DNA of 64,000 bases from Fodinibius sp. Rm-B-1B1-1 (GTDB lineage: Bacteria; Bacteroidota; Rhodothermia; Balneolales; Balneolaceae): assembly GCF_038594945.1 (NCBI RefSeq), contig NZ_JBCFYD010000001.1, positions 1,426,001 through 1,490,000 of the forward strand, in the 5' to 3' direction. The notes beneath the pieces are model-generated. The model saw nothing but the letters and a program-made list of their open reading frames with translations, did not search any database and was not told the origin of the DNA. Made by a program: the position numbers and the translations under genes. Below are positions 42,788-51,717 of this stretch, in pieces; within the stretch, counting starts at the first letter, position 1, and each line of letters begins with the position of its first letter.

Positions 42788-44146
42788 TTATGTTTGCTCT
42801 ACCTCTTTGACGATCGATCGTGCTATTGAAAAGCCTGAGGTAATACAATCAGGTATTGAGACGCCGCCACGAAAATTCCCATGTATGAAAAGACCTGGAT
42901 GTTGTTTTTCAATTTGATCAATTGCCGATAAATATTTGTCATAGCCAACAGTATACTGTGGGATGGTAGCTGGCCAATGTTGATGATGTGTAAATACTGG
43001 GTTACCTGAAATATCCAGCAGTTTCTGAACGTCTTTTAGAACGATAGACTGTAAGGTGTTCGGACCTTTTGAGGCCAGTTCAGGATTTCTTGCTCCTCCA
43101 ATAAAGCTGGTTAACAGGACATGTCCATCAGGGGTCCGACCGGGAAACAAACTCGATGAAAATAAAGTCCCGAGTGTTTGGTACTGCTCTACCTCGGGAA
43201 TGAGCATGCCAAAGCCATCCAGCGGGTGAGTAATTTGATCAGAAGAAAATCCTAAGGCAACTACACTCAATGGGGCATAGGGTAGGTCGGATATGGAGTT
43301 GAATTGCAGATTATCAAAAATATTTCCAAGGGCATGAACGGGCAGCGTTGATACAATAAGATCATGCTTTTCGTGAATTGATTCTCCATCTTTTTGGGCT
43401 TTTACGATCCATTGCCCATCATGCTGTTGCACGGTTTGAATCTCAGTTCCCGTTTGTACAGCAGTTCCTAATCGGTCGGCAATGGCCAATGGTAACTGTT
43501 GAAGTCCCTGCTCAAAAGAGATTAGCGCTCGTTTGGGTTTTTCCCCATTGCGGCTCTTCTTTAGCATTCCTTTGAATAAACTGCCGTGTTGTTGTTCCAT
43601 TTCCCAGAGCGACCCAAAGGTATGCTTGATAGATAAGGTTTTGGGGTCTCCAGCATAAATTCCAGAGACAAAGGGATTTATAGCATAATCTAACGGTTCT
43701 TGACCAAGGCGACGGCTAATAAATTGAGCAATAGATTCATCATCAGTATTTGAAGTTGCGGCAAACGGTTCTTTAAGCAAACGAAACTTTCCACTTATGG
43801 ATAGGAGATCAGTCTTCAAAAAACTACCCAATGACATAGGGAGAGGAATGGGTTGGCCATTTTTTATAATGAATCGTTTCTTAGCTGTCTTACCCGCTTC
43901 TATGCTCTTGTCCATTAGGTCGAGATCCTCAAGTAGCTCCCAGATCTCCTTAGATTTAGCCATAAGTGTGTTAGGACCTTTTTCAACGAGCCACCCGTTT
44001 TCATGATGGGTTTTAATAGCGCCACCTACCTCGGACTCTTTTTCATAGACTGTTACTGGGCAGTTTTTGGAAGATAATTTGTAGGCTATCGCCAAGCCAG
44101 ATATGCCCGCGCCAAGGATCCCAATAGATGGTTTTTTATTAGTCAT
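42788..44146 (-). CDS. hemG: Protoporphyrinogen oxidase (HemG/HemY, FAD-dependent)
   Basis: Six-electron oxidation of protoporphyrinogen IX to protoporphyrin IX, the step between HemF and HemH, using FAD and O2. 452 aa. FAD motif ILGAGISGLAIAYKLSSKNCPVTVYE, then EVGGAIKTHHENGWLVEKGPNTL, and the late C-terminal QYTVGYDKYLSAI ... LFIHGNFRGGVSIPDCITSG FAD-contact segment. It completes the haem pathway though 6 kb from the main cluster, and is divergent from the iron-binding lipoprotein across a perfect palindrome. Confidence 0.93.
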   Translation of the reverse strand: MTNKKPSIGILGAGISGLAIAYKLSSKNCPVTVYEKESEVGGAIKTHHENGWLVEKGPNTLMAKSKEIWELLEDLDLMDKSIEAGKTAKKRFIIKNGQPIPLPMSLGSFLKTDLLSISGKFRLLKEPFAATSNTDDESIAQFISRRLGQEPLDYAINPFVSGIYAGDPKTLSIKHTFGSLWEMEQQHGSLFKGMLKKSRNGEKPKRALISFEQGLQQLPLAIADRLGTAVQTGTEIQTVQQHDGQWIVKAQKDGESIHEKHDLIVSTLPVHALGNIFDNLQFNSISDLPYAPLSVVALGFSSDQITHPLDGFGMLIPEVEQYQTLGTLFSSSLFPGRTPDGHVLLTSFIGGARNPELASKGPNTLQSIVLKDVQKLLDISGNPVFTHHQHWPATIPQYTVGYDKYLSAIDQIEKQHPGLFIHGNFRGGVSIPDCITSGFSIARSIVKEVEQT

Positions 44147-44174
44147 TGTACCATAAATTCAATACATTCTGCAT

Positions 44175-44199
44175 CTTAATTAGATTCAATCTAATTAAG
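44175..44199. promoter_or_regulatory. Perfect 25-bp palindrome between hemG and the iron-binding protein gene
   Basis: CTTAATTAGATT, a central C, then AATCTAATTAAG: both 12-bp arms are exact complements. It sits 29 bp upstream of the hemG ATG and 79 bp upstream of the divergent solute-binding gene. The TTAGATTCAATCTAA core shares the AGA...TCT spacing of the two Fur-like sites in this window. Candidate shared operator for both genes. Confidence 0.55.
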
Positions 44200-44277
44200 C
44201 CTTGTGTACTTTAACACAATTAAAGAAATGATAGGCAATCAATATAAATGATAAGTGAAGATTGAGGATTCATAACT

Positions 44278-45333
44278 ATGAAAAATGTATTAAAAATATT
44301 GGCAGTGGGTGTTGCTGCTTTCTTCCTAAGTTCATGTGGACAGACATCCGATGATGAGTTAGTGGTGTATTCTGGCCGTAGTCAGGCGCTTGTTGAGTCG
44401 TTGGTTGAAGATTTTAGGGCACAAACCGGCATTGATATTGAAGTACGGTATGGTAATGATGCAGAGTTACTTGCGGTGTTGAGCGAAGAAGGTGATCAAA
44501 GTCCTGCTGATGTTTATTGGGCCAATACAACTGGAGCATTAGCTAATGCATCCCAGAAGGGGATGTTAACAACCCTACCTGATTCATTGACTTCAAAACC
44601 GGCTTCATATCAGTCTAAATCTGGCAAGTGGGTTCCGGTAACGGTGAGATTTCGGGTGTTAGCTTATAATCCCACGGCAGTAGATACGGCCGACTTACCT
44701 GATTCAGTATTCGATTTGGCTGAAATGGATGAGTTTGAAGGCCGAATTGGATGGACGCCGACCTATTCCAGTTTTTATGATTTTATTACAGCACTTCGAC
44801 TTACCGAGGGTAATGATACCGCAATGGATTGGCTGAATAATATGCAGAATTTAAATCCTAAAGCCTATAGCTCGAATCCCCCGATGGTACAGGCGATATT
44901 AGCCGGAGAGGTTGATATGGGATTAACAAATCACTACTACGTTATTCAAACCAAGCACGGTGGTAAAGAAGGATATTTTGAAGATCATGAGCATTATGGG
45001 GAAGAAGGGCCTAATCCTGATGCAAATATTGAGACTTATCATTTTAAGGAAGGGGATATCGGGAATCTTGCTCTTGTGACGGGAGCTACACAACTTCAGA
45101 CAGCAGATAATCCCGAACTGGCACAACAGTTTTTGAGCTTTTTGCTTTCAAAACAAGCGCAAGAATATGCCGCTCAATCGGTAAATGAGTATCCGGTAAT
45201 AGATAACGTTTCATTGCCAGATTATATGTGGGATGCGAAGAAGGCATCGCAATTGAGTCCGGAGTATGATTACGAGCAGCTTCAGCAGTTGGAAGGAACG
45301 TTGAATCTGCTTCGTGAGGCTGGATTAATTTAA
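44278..45333 (+). CDS. Ferric iron ABC transporter substrate-binding lipoprotein (FbpA/FutA-like)
   Basis: 351 aa. Signal with lipobox FLSSC (Cys about 20), then LVVYSGRSQALVESLVEDFRAQTGIDIEVRYGNDAELLA, the ferric-binding protein signature, and paired tyrosines in the C-half (TNHYYVIQTK, about 222-230) that bind Fe3+ in relatives. Captures Fe3+ in the periplasm for an ABC importer. No permease or ATPase follows; a terminator does. Iron specificity is inferred from family. Confidence 0.88.
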   Translation: MKNVLKILAVGVAAFFLSSCGQTSDDELVVYSGRSQALVESLVEDFRAQTGIDIEVRYGNDAELLAVLSEEGDQSPADVYWANTTGALANASQKGMLTTLPDSLTSKPASYQSKSGKWVPVTVRFRVLAYNPTAVDTADLPDSVFDLAEMDEFEGRIGWTPTYSSFYDFITALRLTEGNDTAMDWLNNMQNLNPKAYSSNPPMVQAILAGEVDMGLTNHYYVIQTKHGGKEGYFEDHEHYGEEGPNPDANIETYHFKEGDIGNLALVTGATQLQTADNPELAQQFLSFLLSKQAQEYAAQSVNEYPVIDNVSLPDYMWDAKKASQLSPEYDYEQLQQLEGTLNLLREAGLI

Positions 45334-45357
45334 CTGGTTCTTTTTGTGCAGTAATTT

Positions 45358-45388
45358 AGGCCCTGTCGGTTTTGGCAGGGCTTTTTTT
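45358..45388 (+). terminator. Terminator of the iron-binding protein gene
   Basis: GCCCTGTC/GGCAGGGC stem (one G-T) over a 7-nt loop followed by TTTTTTT. Confidence 0.85.
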
Positions 45389-45415
45389 ATTGGGATAGGT
45401 TTCAGCAACATTATG

Positions 45416-47893
45416 TTAAATTTGAATGCCTACTGAGATATAAAAGTTGCGAACTTTGGCGGGGATAATACCCGGACCGGGATATCCTGTCGCTCGGCGC
45501 GTAAAATATTTTTCATCCATCAAATTGTTGACGCCCCCCTCAAATGTGAATCTGTTGTAACTATATTTGGCTGACAGGTCCATTACTTTGTAGGATGGAA
45601 TGATACCTTCGATTGCAGTAGGAGTACGACGTGCATTGGAAGCATCCGAATAGTGTTTGGCTACATACGAGAATTGGTAAGAAACCTCGAAGCCATGTTG
45701 GGCAAAGGTAAGTCCCGTTTTAAAATTCATCGGTGGAACAAGTTCTACATCATTTCCTTCAATGCCGGGTTCATCAGAATCAGTGTACGTGGCATGGATG
45801 AGCGCAAGGTTTGTAAAAAGTGAGAGCTTGGCTTTAGGATCTCGCTCAAAAAGAGATAGTATATCAAATTCGGCAAAAGATTCTATGCCATAAATTTTCG
45901 CATCAGCAATGTTGGTTCGATATCGGAACGTACGATCGACGAGGTTGTTGAATTTTGGATTCGGTTCGGTTCGCAAAACGGTGCCGATGCGATCCTCATA
46001 CGAAAGATGGAAGGCGGTTATATCATATTGAAAAAGGTCATTAACCTGTCCCCGAATGCCTAAATCGGCATTAAATCCGCGTTCATCCTGTATGTCGGGA
46101 TTGACTTCTAAATTGCCCACATCTACCCGAATATCATTGAAATTCATGGCTCGGTAGTTCTGGGAAAAGTTACCGTAAATTTCGATTGACGGATTCGGAC
46201 GATAACTCGATCCTATTCCAAAAAGCAGGAACGACCGTTCTCGGCTACGGTTTTCAGTAATGCGTTCATCCACTAAGGTGTTTCCGGCTAAGTCGCGAAT
46301 AGTATTGCGATAATAGCCCTTAGCTTCGGTTTTGATATATTCAAATCGTAAGCCGGGTGTGATGCTGAAGTTAGGGGTGATGTTAAAAATGTTTTCTACA
46401 AAAACAGATCGGTTCTGGCTGGGTAGATCAAAATCTGAGCCAGTTAAGTTATCTGGAGAAAGGTAGTTGAATACGGGATCGCTGCCGTCGGGCCCATTAC
46501 CTTGTCGACGGTGAGTATAGCCGTTATAAAAGCGAGTTCCGGCCAAAAAGACTGAGATCCCATTAAGAAAATTATAGCGGTGGATCAGGCGTGTTTCATT
46601 ACCCCAATTCTGAAAATCATCTTTAAGCAAATCGCGTTCGCCGCCGGTATCCAGTCGATCAATGCGCTGAAGGTTTCCAAGCGCATCACGTCCGGCCAAC
46701 AGCCCAAAAAAGCGGCTATTGATTCTCGTTTTACTGGTGAAGGTATAAGTGGCATCAAGAGCAAATACATTCCAGTTTACTTTGAACCAATTGCGCTCTC
46801 TATTTGATTGGCTGGGGTCATCCCGAAATTGGGTATCCGTTAATCCGCCGGGTTGCTGGGCCAAATAGTACATGTGGGTATATTCGGGCGTAATAGCTAA
46901 GTTTGGGCTTAGCTCGAGATCAAAGGAAGCATAAGCAGTATGTTGATCGAGTTGTGAATTGGGACGCCAGCCGTTGCTCGTTTTGTACTGGTAAAATCCA
47001 TAATAGCCAACATCGCCTGTGGAGCCGCCGATGCTGTTGAATGAATTAAATAATCCAAAGGAGCCGTACGATTGATTGGTGTTGAGTTGGAAGGGTTCGT
47101 TTTCAGGCCCATCTTTGAATTTAAAGTTGAGCATTCCACCAAATTGCGTACCGTACTGTAGCGAAGCTGCTCCCCGGATAATTTCTATCCGTTTTAAAGC
47201 TTGTACAGGGGGTGTATAGTAGCTTTCAGGATATCCAAGTGCATCAGCAGCAATATCGTAACCATTTTGACGGGTATTGAAGTTTGAGTTTCGTTTTGGG
47301 CTGAGCCCACGTCCGCCAACGCTTGTTTGGATGCCGGCATCGCCACTTTGCCAAATATTGAGGCCAGGTACCTTGGCATAGACCTGACGCGTATTATTGG
47401 TGGCTTTATTGACGACCATATCATCGAGTACAAGAACCTCATTTTTTTTGCTCTCGTTGATTGTTACGCCTTCTACAGATTGCAACCGCGTGATACCATT
47501 GGTTGGAGCAGTTGCTCCCCCTACTACCACTTCAGACATGGTGCTTTCGAAGCCAACTAACTGAATATCCTGTTCTAAATCTCCGTCAGCAATTTCAATG
47601 TGTTTGGTTTTTGTACGTTTCCCTGGGAAATAGGCAATAAGCTGATATTGTCCGGGTGAAATATCAGAGATGTGATAGGTACCTTCAGCATCGGTGGTTG
47701 TTTTTACTTTGTATTCTACAGGCATTGCCCCAGTTGTATCCGGTCTACTTTCGGAAAGATAAACATTTGCCTCGGCTATGGGAGAATTGCTCTCGTCAGT
47801 TACTATGCCCGAAATATCAAAGTTTTGTGCTTGACTTGGATAGGTCGAGGCTAAAACAAAAAGTAGAAAAGTTGTTAAAATACGAACGTTCAT
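45416..47893 (-). CDS. TonB-dependent receptor (Fe-siderophore/citrate-like)
   Basis: Outer-membrane gated barrel, 825 aa. Signal peptide (MNVRILTTFLLFVLASTYPSQA), an N-terminal carboxypeptidase-regulatory-like repeat (about 25-110), a plug domain (RQVYAKVPGLNIWQSGDAGIQTSVGGRGLSP region) and a 22-strand barrel ending YISVGIQI. The QNYRAMNFNDIR region resembles FecA-type ferric citrate receptors. Start set at ATG 47893, which overlaps the upstream stop by 4 bp (ATGA); an in-frame ATG at 47914 would lie inside the upstream gene. Last gene of the operon. Confidence 0.9.
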   Translation of the reverse strand: MNVRILTTFLLFVLASTYPSQAQNFDISGIVTDESNSPIAEANVYLSESRPDTTGAMPVEYKVKTTTDAEGTYHISDISPGQYQLIAYFPGKRTKTKHIEIADGDLEQDIQLVGFESTMSEVVVGGATAPTNGITRLQSVEGVTINESKKNEVLVLDDMVVNKATNNTRQVYAKVPGLNIWQSGDAGIQTSVGGRGLSPKRNSNFNTRQNGYDIAADALGYPESYYTPPVQALKRIEIIRGAASLQYGTQFGGMLNFKFKDGPENEPFQLNTNQSYGSFGLFNSFNSIGGSTGDVGYYGFYQYKTSNGWRPNSQLDQHTAYASFDLELSPNLAITPEYTHMYYLAQQPGGLTDTQFRDDPSQSNRERNWFKVNWNVFALDATYTFTSKTRINSRFFGLLAGRDALGNLQRIDRLDTGGERDLLKDDFQNWGNETRLIHRYNFLNGISVFLAGTRFYNGYTHRRQGNGPDGSDPVFNYLSPDNLTGSDFDLPSQNRSVFVENIFNITPNFSITPGLRFEYIKTEAKGYYRNTIRDLAGNTLVDERITENRSRERSFLLFGIGSSYRPNPSIEIYGNFSQNYRAMNFNDIRVDVGNLEVNPDIQDERGFNADLGIRGQVNDLFQYDITAFHLSYEDRIGTVLRTEPNPKFNNLVDRTFRYRTNIADAKIYGIESFAEFDILSLFERDPKAKLSLFTNLALIHATYTDSDEPGIEGNDVELVPPMNFKTGLTFAQHGFEVSYQFSYVAKHYSDASNARRTPTAIEGIIPSYKVMDLSAKYSYNRFTFEGGVNNLMDEKYFTRRATGYPGPGIIPAKVRNFYISVGIQI

Positions 47894-49293
47894 TCCTGTA
47901 GATTTCTGAACCAATTTTGTTGATTTTCGTTAAATGGAAGTATCCATTCTTTGTGGGCGAATCCCCGTTCTTTTTTAGTAAGATTTATGTTGGGATTAAC
48001 CATTGGCTGGCTACGTCGTCCATTAAGTGTCACATAACTTTCAGCTGTAACTTTGACGTCTGTTATCCCCTGTTTTTGGTATTCTTCTTCGAGAAAATGG
48101 GCAAATTGTAAAATCATATCCGGCTGGGTAGCCATCATTTTTTCCTGATTTGGAGTCAGGTAATTGTAATTCTGTACCTGCCATTGTTTGTTCGTTTTGG
48201 GATTTGTGACGGTGAAAGTGGTATGACCTGCTTTTTCCATCAGCATTACCCGCCATGAAAACCGATAGCCCTGTTCTGTCCAAAAGAGGTTGCCAGGGTA
48301 CAAGGCAAATCTCAGTGGTAATAATAACTGTAGGATGAAATGGATTCCCAGAATTCCTGCAATTAGCGTGGTACCATTTTTATTAAGCTTCCATTCTTCT
48401 TTTCTGCAGGAGGATGAAGTTCTGAAATTGAAAGGAAGGTGATTGGCCAGCTTCGAAAGGGTAATAATTATTTTTTGATGGAAATCAGCTGAAAAGAAGA
48501 TGAGTGTAGACAAAATCATAATAAAGGGAAACATGCCGATCTGGAACAGGGCGTACGTCATCAGGTGAAAAATGATGACGGTGAGATAAGCAAAGATTCG
48601 CGTAGGTTTCCAGAGGAGGAAAAACGCAATGGTGAGGTCATAGAGTGCGCCGGCCCAGCTAAAAATGTAGGCTGTGGAGGTATATTCCAGTAGCGATCCA
48701 ATAATCGGAAGATCGGCGTTGGCGGGTAGCCAGATACGCATGGGCATGGCGTTGAGTAGCCAGTCGGGGTGCAGTTTGGCTGCTCCCGCAAAGAAGTAGA
48801 CAAGTCCCAATTGTAGTTTGAAGATGTTGATCGTCCAGGCCGGTACCTTCTCTCTTTTAAGCGAAGGGTTGCGAAGGACATCCAGTGAAAAGTAACGGTT
48901 GGCGGGGACGAACGTCAGCAGAAAACTGATAATGCTGACAAAGTAGTAGTGGTTCAGGTAATTGGTTTTATCGATGAGTTCAACATAGGTGAAGGCCAGG
49001 AAGAAAAAGGTAATTCCAAGGCGGTAGTAATAACCCAACATGATGGAGATGGCAGCGAGTCCCATCCCCAAAAAAAGAAGGTACATGCCGGTTTCGCCCA
49101 GCGGGGTTACCCAATCAAAGCCATAAAAGGTGAAGAAGTAATCGGGTTTAACATAGAGCTCGTATATCCAGCCGTTGGCGGCAAAGCGGAGAACACTGAC
49201 GAGCATAATGAATCCAAATAGGAAGCGAAAAACCGCCAGTGGGGCAATAGATACCTGGCCTGAAATATGTTTTTTAATCGCCTCGGGGATCAT
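47890..49293 (-). CDS. HTTM-domain protein, vitamin K-dependent gamma-carboxylase homologue
   Basis: 467-aa membrane protein with about five N-terminal spans and a C-terminal soluble domain. LIDKTNYLNHYY (His115) matches the human GGCX DKTSWNNHSYLY (His160), and FFAGAAKLHPDWLL (Lys173) matches AGVKKLDADWVE (catalytic Lys218). The second half also follows GGCX order: GYRFSWRVMLME, LTPNQEKM, DMILQFAHFLEEEYQ, YVTLNGRRSQPMVNPNINL, KEWILPF. The human enzyme carboxylates Glu to Gla using reduced vitamin K. Here it is the third gene of an iron-uptake-like operon, 5 bp after imelysin and overlapping the receptor gene. Confidence 0.85.
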   Translation of the reverse strand: MIPEAIKKHISGQVSIAPLAVFRFLFGFIMLVSVLRFAANGWIYELYVKPDYFFTFYGFDWVTPLGETGMYLLFLGMGLAAISIMLGYYYRLGITFFFLAFTYVELIDKTNYLNHYYFVSIISFLLTFVPANRYFSLDVLRNPSLKREKVPAWTINIFKLQLGLVYFFAGAAKLHPDWLLNAMPMRIWLPANADLPIIGSLLEYTSTAYIFSWAGALYDLTIAFFLLWKPTRIFAYLTVIIFHLMTYALFQIGMFPFIMILSTLIFFSADFHQKIIITLSKLANHLPFNFRTSSSCRKEEWKLNKNGTTLIAGILGIHFILQLLLPLRFALYPGNLFWTEQGYRFSWRVMLMEKAGHTTFTVTNPKTNKQWQVQNYNYLTPNQEKMMATQPDMILQFAHFLEEEYQKQGITDVKVTAESYVTLNGRRSQPMVNPNINLTKKERGFAHKEWILPFNENQQNWFRNLQE

Positions 49294-49298
49294 GAGTT

Positions 49299-50399
49299 TT
49301 AGTCGCCGTCGTTATCTTGGTAGGTGATGGTGATGCCAAGGATGGAAGTCATGTCTGCCTTTACGAGTGTTACGACTTGCTGCATCTCCTCAAAAACAGT
49401 GAGGACTGGATCCTTATTTTCTTCGATCTGCTGCGAAAGTGGATCGTTAAGTGCTTCCAAAGCAGTTTTGGTCTCATCAATTTGTGTTTGGATTTCATCC
49501 GCCAAATCACCGGCATTGAGCGCTTCAAGATTGTCATCAAGTCCACGGCTGTTGCCACCAGTAAAAATGCGTTCAACTTGTTCAAAATTGGCAACAGCTA
49601 ATTCAGCAGAGTAGCCTCCATAATATGCTTCTACGGTTACAGGACGTGGGGTCCCAGCGCTGCGAACACCGGCGGGTATGCCAATTTTCCCATCACGTAA
49701 AAACCGCTCATAGTGCATAACGTAGCTGTTGATAAGCATACCCAGCGAACTTCCTACATCGGTGCCTGCGTTATCTTCACTTAAGAACATACCAATGTAA
49801 TCGCCACCAGATGTTTGCCATTCGCTGGTTGCTTTGTCAACCTTACTTTTGATATAGTTGATATTTTCGAGCAGATAATCGAGACGATTCTGAGCATTGG
49901 GATCAGTAGTGTATGCGGCTAAAATCTCTTCATTGGTACCCCCTACGCCATGTAGCAAATAGTCCAGGGCAGGGAGTCCGGCTGCATCTTGGTTGCTGAT
50001 CGATTCCATGGAATAGTCGCCGGATTCTATATTTTCGCTGATTTTATCCGTATCTGTGGGATAGGTGTTTAGCGAGGCTCGTAATAAAACAGACTCTGCG
50101 GGTCCAAATTGGAATGGACTTACATTTTGCCAGGCCAACCGGCTTTGTTTTAAGGTGGTCTGGAGGTTTTCTAATTGGCCTGTAGTACGTTCAGTTTTAA
50201 AATTATCTGCGGCTGTCTGCAATTCATTAACAGCGGATTGCATATCTTCAAATGCTGGCAAAATAATATTATTGCCATAATTTTCCAGCATTGCTGCACG
50301 GTCAAAGTTTGTTGTTTCATCGGGATTGGTACTGCTGCTGCATGCAACTACAAAGAAAAGTAGCAGTATTGAAAAGTAGGGCGTTTTGTGTTGTAACAT
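49299..50399 (-). CDS. Imelysin-family lipoprotein
   Basis: 366-aa lipoprotein (lipobox VVAC, Cys20). Mature protein is helical, with the imelysin-type W-based repeats: LAWQNVSPFQFGPAESVLLRASLNTYPTDTDKI and later YEHFLRDGKIGIPAGVRS. Imelysin-like proteins are implicated in bacterial iron uptake. The usual GxHxxE motif is replaced by GLPALD (141-146), so metal binding or peptidase activity at that site is not supported. Second gene of the operon, 66 bp after DUF4856. Confidence 0.87.
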   Translation of the reverse strand: MLQHKTPYFSILLLFFVVACSSSTNPDETTNFDRAAMLENYGNNIILPAFEDMQSAVNELQTAADNFKTERTTGQLENLQTTLKQSRLAWQNVSPFQFGPAESVLLRASLNTYPTDTDKISENIESGDYSMESISNQDAAGLPALDYLLHGVGGTNEEILAAYTTDPNAQNRLDYLLENINYIKSKVDKATSEWQTSGGDYIGMFLSEDNAGTDVGSSLGMLINSYVMHYERFLRDGKIGIPAGVRSAGTPRPVTVEAYYGGYSAELAVANFEQVERIFTGGNSRGLDDNLEALNAGDLADEIQTQIDETKTALEALNDPLSQQIEENKDPVLTVFEEMQQVVTLVKADMTSILGITITYQDNDGD

Positions 50400-50465
50400 A
50401 AGAGATGATGATTAAGAAAGAGCCGAATCCTGTTTTTAAGATCCGGCCCCTTATATTCTAAATGC

Positions 50466-51644
50466 TTACAGTTGACCTTGTACTGATTCAAGATCAGGAT
50501 ACGTTTCTACAAGAGTAGATTTAGCATTGTTCAAGCCTTCTGGCGTAACATTCCAGAAGTTGCCATTATCACCAAAATCAGTGTTTATGATTTGGTTAAT
50601 TTGCTCAGGCGTAATTTTTTTGACTGGACTATATTTAAGTGCATTCACAAATGCCCAAGCTTCTGATAATGCATGGTGAGCTTCGCCACGATTTCCATTA
50701 TTCAGGTGACCAAGTGTACTATTAATGTAATGTACAGCCGTTGCTGCCGAGAGTAACTCAAGCTCTTCATAGAGTACATTAACTTGGTTATTCAGCTCAC
50801 TTTGATCGTCATTAACGATCGCAGTCCGTCCCATGATGAACGCATCCATAATGGTATCGTTAAAGCCGAGTTGAGCGTCAGAGCCGTTAGAATATTTACT
50901 CCAGAAGCGAAGCTCGTTGGAGCGATCGTCAGGCCAGTCTGATTCGAAATCAGCGGGAGCGTTAAAGTAACCGAATGCTTCATCAAAGTGGTGTTCTTTG
51001 GCGGTGTAATTAGCCCCTTCTTCGGTCTCACTGTTTTCAATATTCGGACCAATTTTTTCATCAGTGAGGTAGGCATTGAAAATTTGGTTATAAAACACAG
51101 CGCCCATTAATCCCTTTTCAACAAGCTGGGTAAATTCACGTCCCTTTTCATCTACAAGGATATCGTTGCCGCTGTCTTCTCGTTCCATAAGTCCAGCAGT
51201 GCCATTTTCATTAGCTCGAATACCGGCGCTTCCATTTTCACTGGCAGCTTCAGCATCAGCAAAAATGTTCTCAAAAAGATTATTGTCGAGATCGGGCCCA
51301 AAGGTTTTGTTTTTGAGCTGTTTTTCAGAGTCAAAAGAGAAATGTTCGCCGCCATTTCCACCGGTATTTTCAAACATATCGTTGAGTGCTTGTTCAGACA
51401 GAATTTCTCCATCATTAGCAGTAGCGATATAAGCTTTCATTTCTTCTACCATATCCAATCGATCATTTTGACCGGGATAAGCTACAGTCGACTCACCATT
51501 ACGGGTGAATTCATAATTGTCTGGAGCCTGGATGGTGTTATCGTTGTCGCCGTCACTGCCGCTGATGTCACAAGAAGAAATCAGCAAAGCAATAGCCAAC
51601 ATGGGTACAGTTATTAGTAGTTGGGTACGATTTGAAAAGTGCAT
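50466..51644 (-). CDS. DUF4856 domain lipoprotein
   Basis: 392-aa lipoprotein (lipobox LISSC, Cys25), very acidic and Glu/Asp/Asn-rich. The family segments NYTAKEHHFDEAFGYFNAP (about 218-236), FNDTIMDAFIMGRTAI and GEAHHALSEAWAFVNALKY are present. Function unknown, but DUF4856 genes are recalled to sit beside imelysin and TonB receptors in Bacteroidota. First gene of the operon; about 55 bp upstream of its ATG lies a Fur-like site. Confidence 0.87.
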   Translation of the reverse strand: MHFSNRTQLLITVPMLAIALLISSCDISGSDGDNDNTIQAPDNYEFTRNGESTVAYPGQNDRLDMVEEMKAYIATANDGEILSEQALNDMFENTGGNGGEHFSFDSEKQLKNKTFGPDLDNNLFENIFADAEAASENGSAGIRANENGTAGLMEREDSGNDILVDEKGREFTQLVEKGLMGAVFYNQIFNAYLTDEKIGPNIENSETEEGANYTAKEHHFDEAFGYFNAPADFESDWPDDRSNELRFWSKYSNGSDAQLGFNDTIMDAFIMGRTAIVNDDQSELNNQVNVLYEELELLSAATAVHYINSTLGHLNNGNRGEAHHALSEAWAFVNALKYSPVKKITPEQINQIINTDFGDNGNFWNVTPEGLNNAKSTLVETYPDLESVQGQL

Positions 51645-51661
51645 TTATCCCTAATTTTTAT

Positions 51662-51680
51662 TTATATTAGTTCTAATTAA
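51662..51680 (-). promoter_or_regulatory. Second palindromic site upstream of the DUF4856 operon
   Basis: ATTAGTTCTAAT (ATTAG/CTAAT arms, 2-bp spacer) lies 18 bp before the DUF4856 start; reverse complement TTAATTAGAACTAAT shares TTAATTAGA with the 44175 palindrome. Confidence 0.4.
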
Positions 51681-51698
51681 TGGCGAAGATAAAGAACT

Positions 51699-51717
51699 AT
51701 GTAGACTAATTCTAAAT
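51699..51717 (-). promoter_or_regulatory. Fur-like box upstream of the DUF4856-imelysin-HTTM-TonB operon
   Basis: Minus strand ATTTAGAATTAGTCTACAT; the core TAGACTAATTCTAAATA on plus matches the hemH site with one difference. It overlaps a hairpin (AGACTAATT/AATTAGTCT, 51703-51729). Confidence 0.5.
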
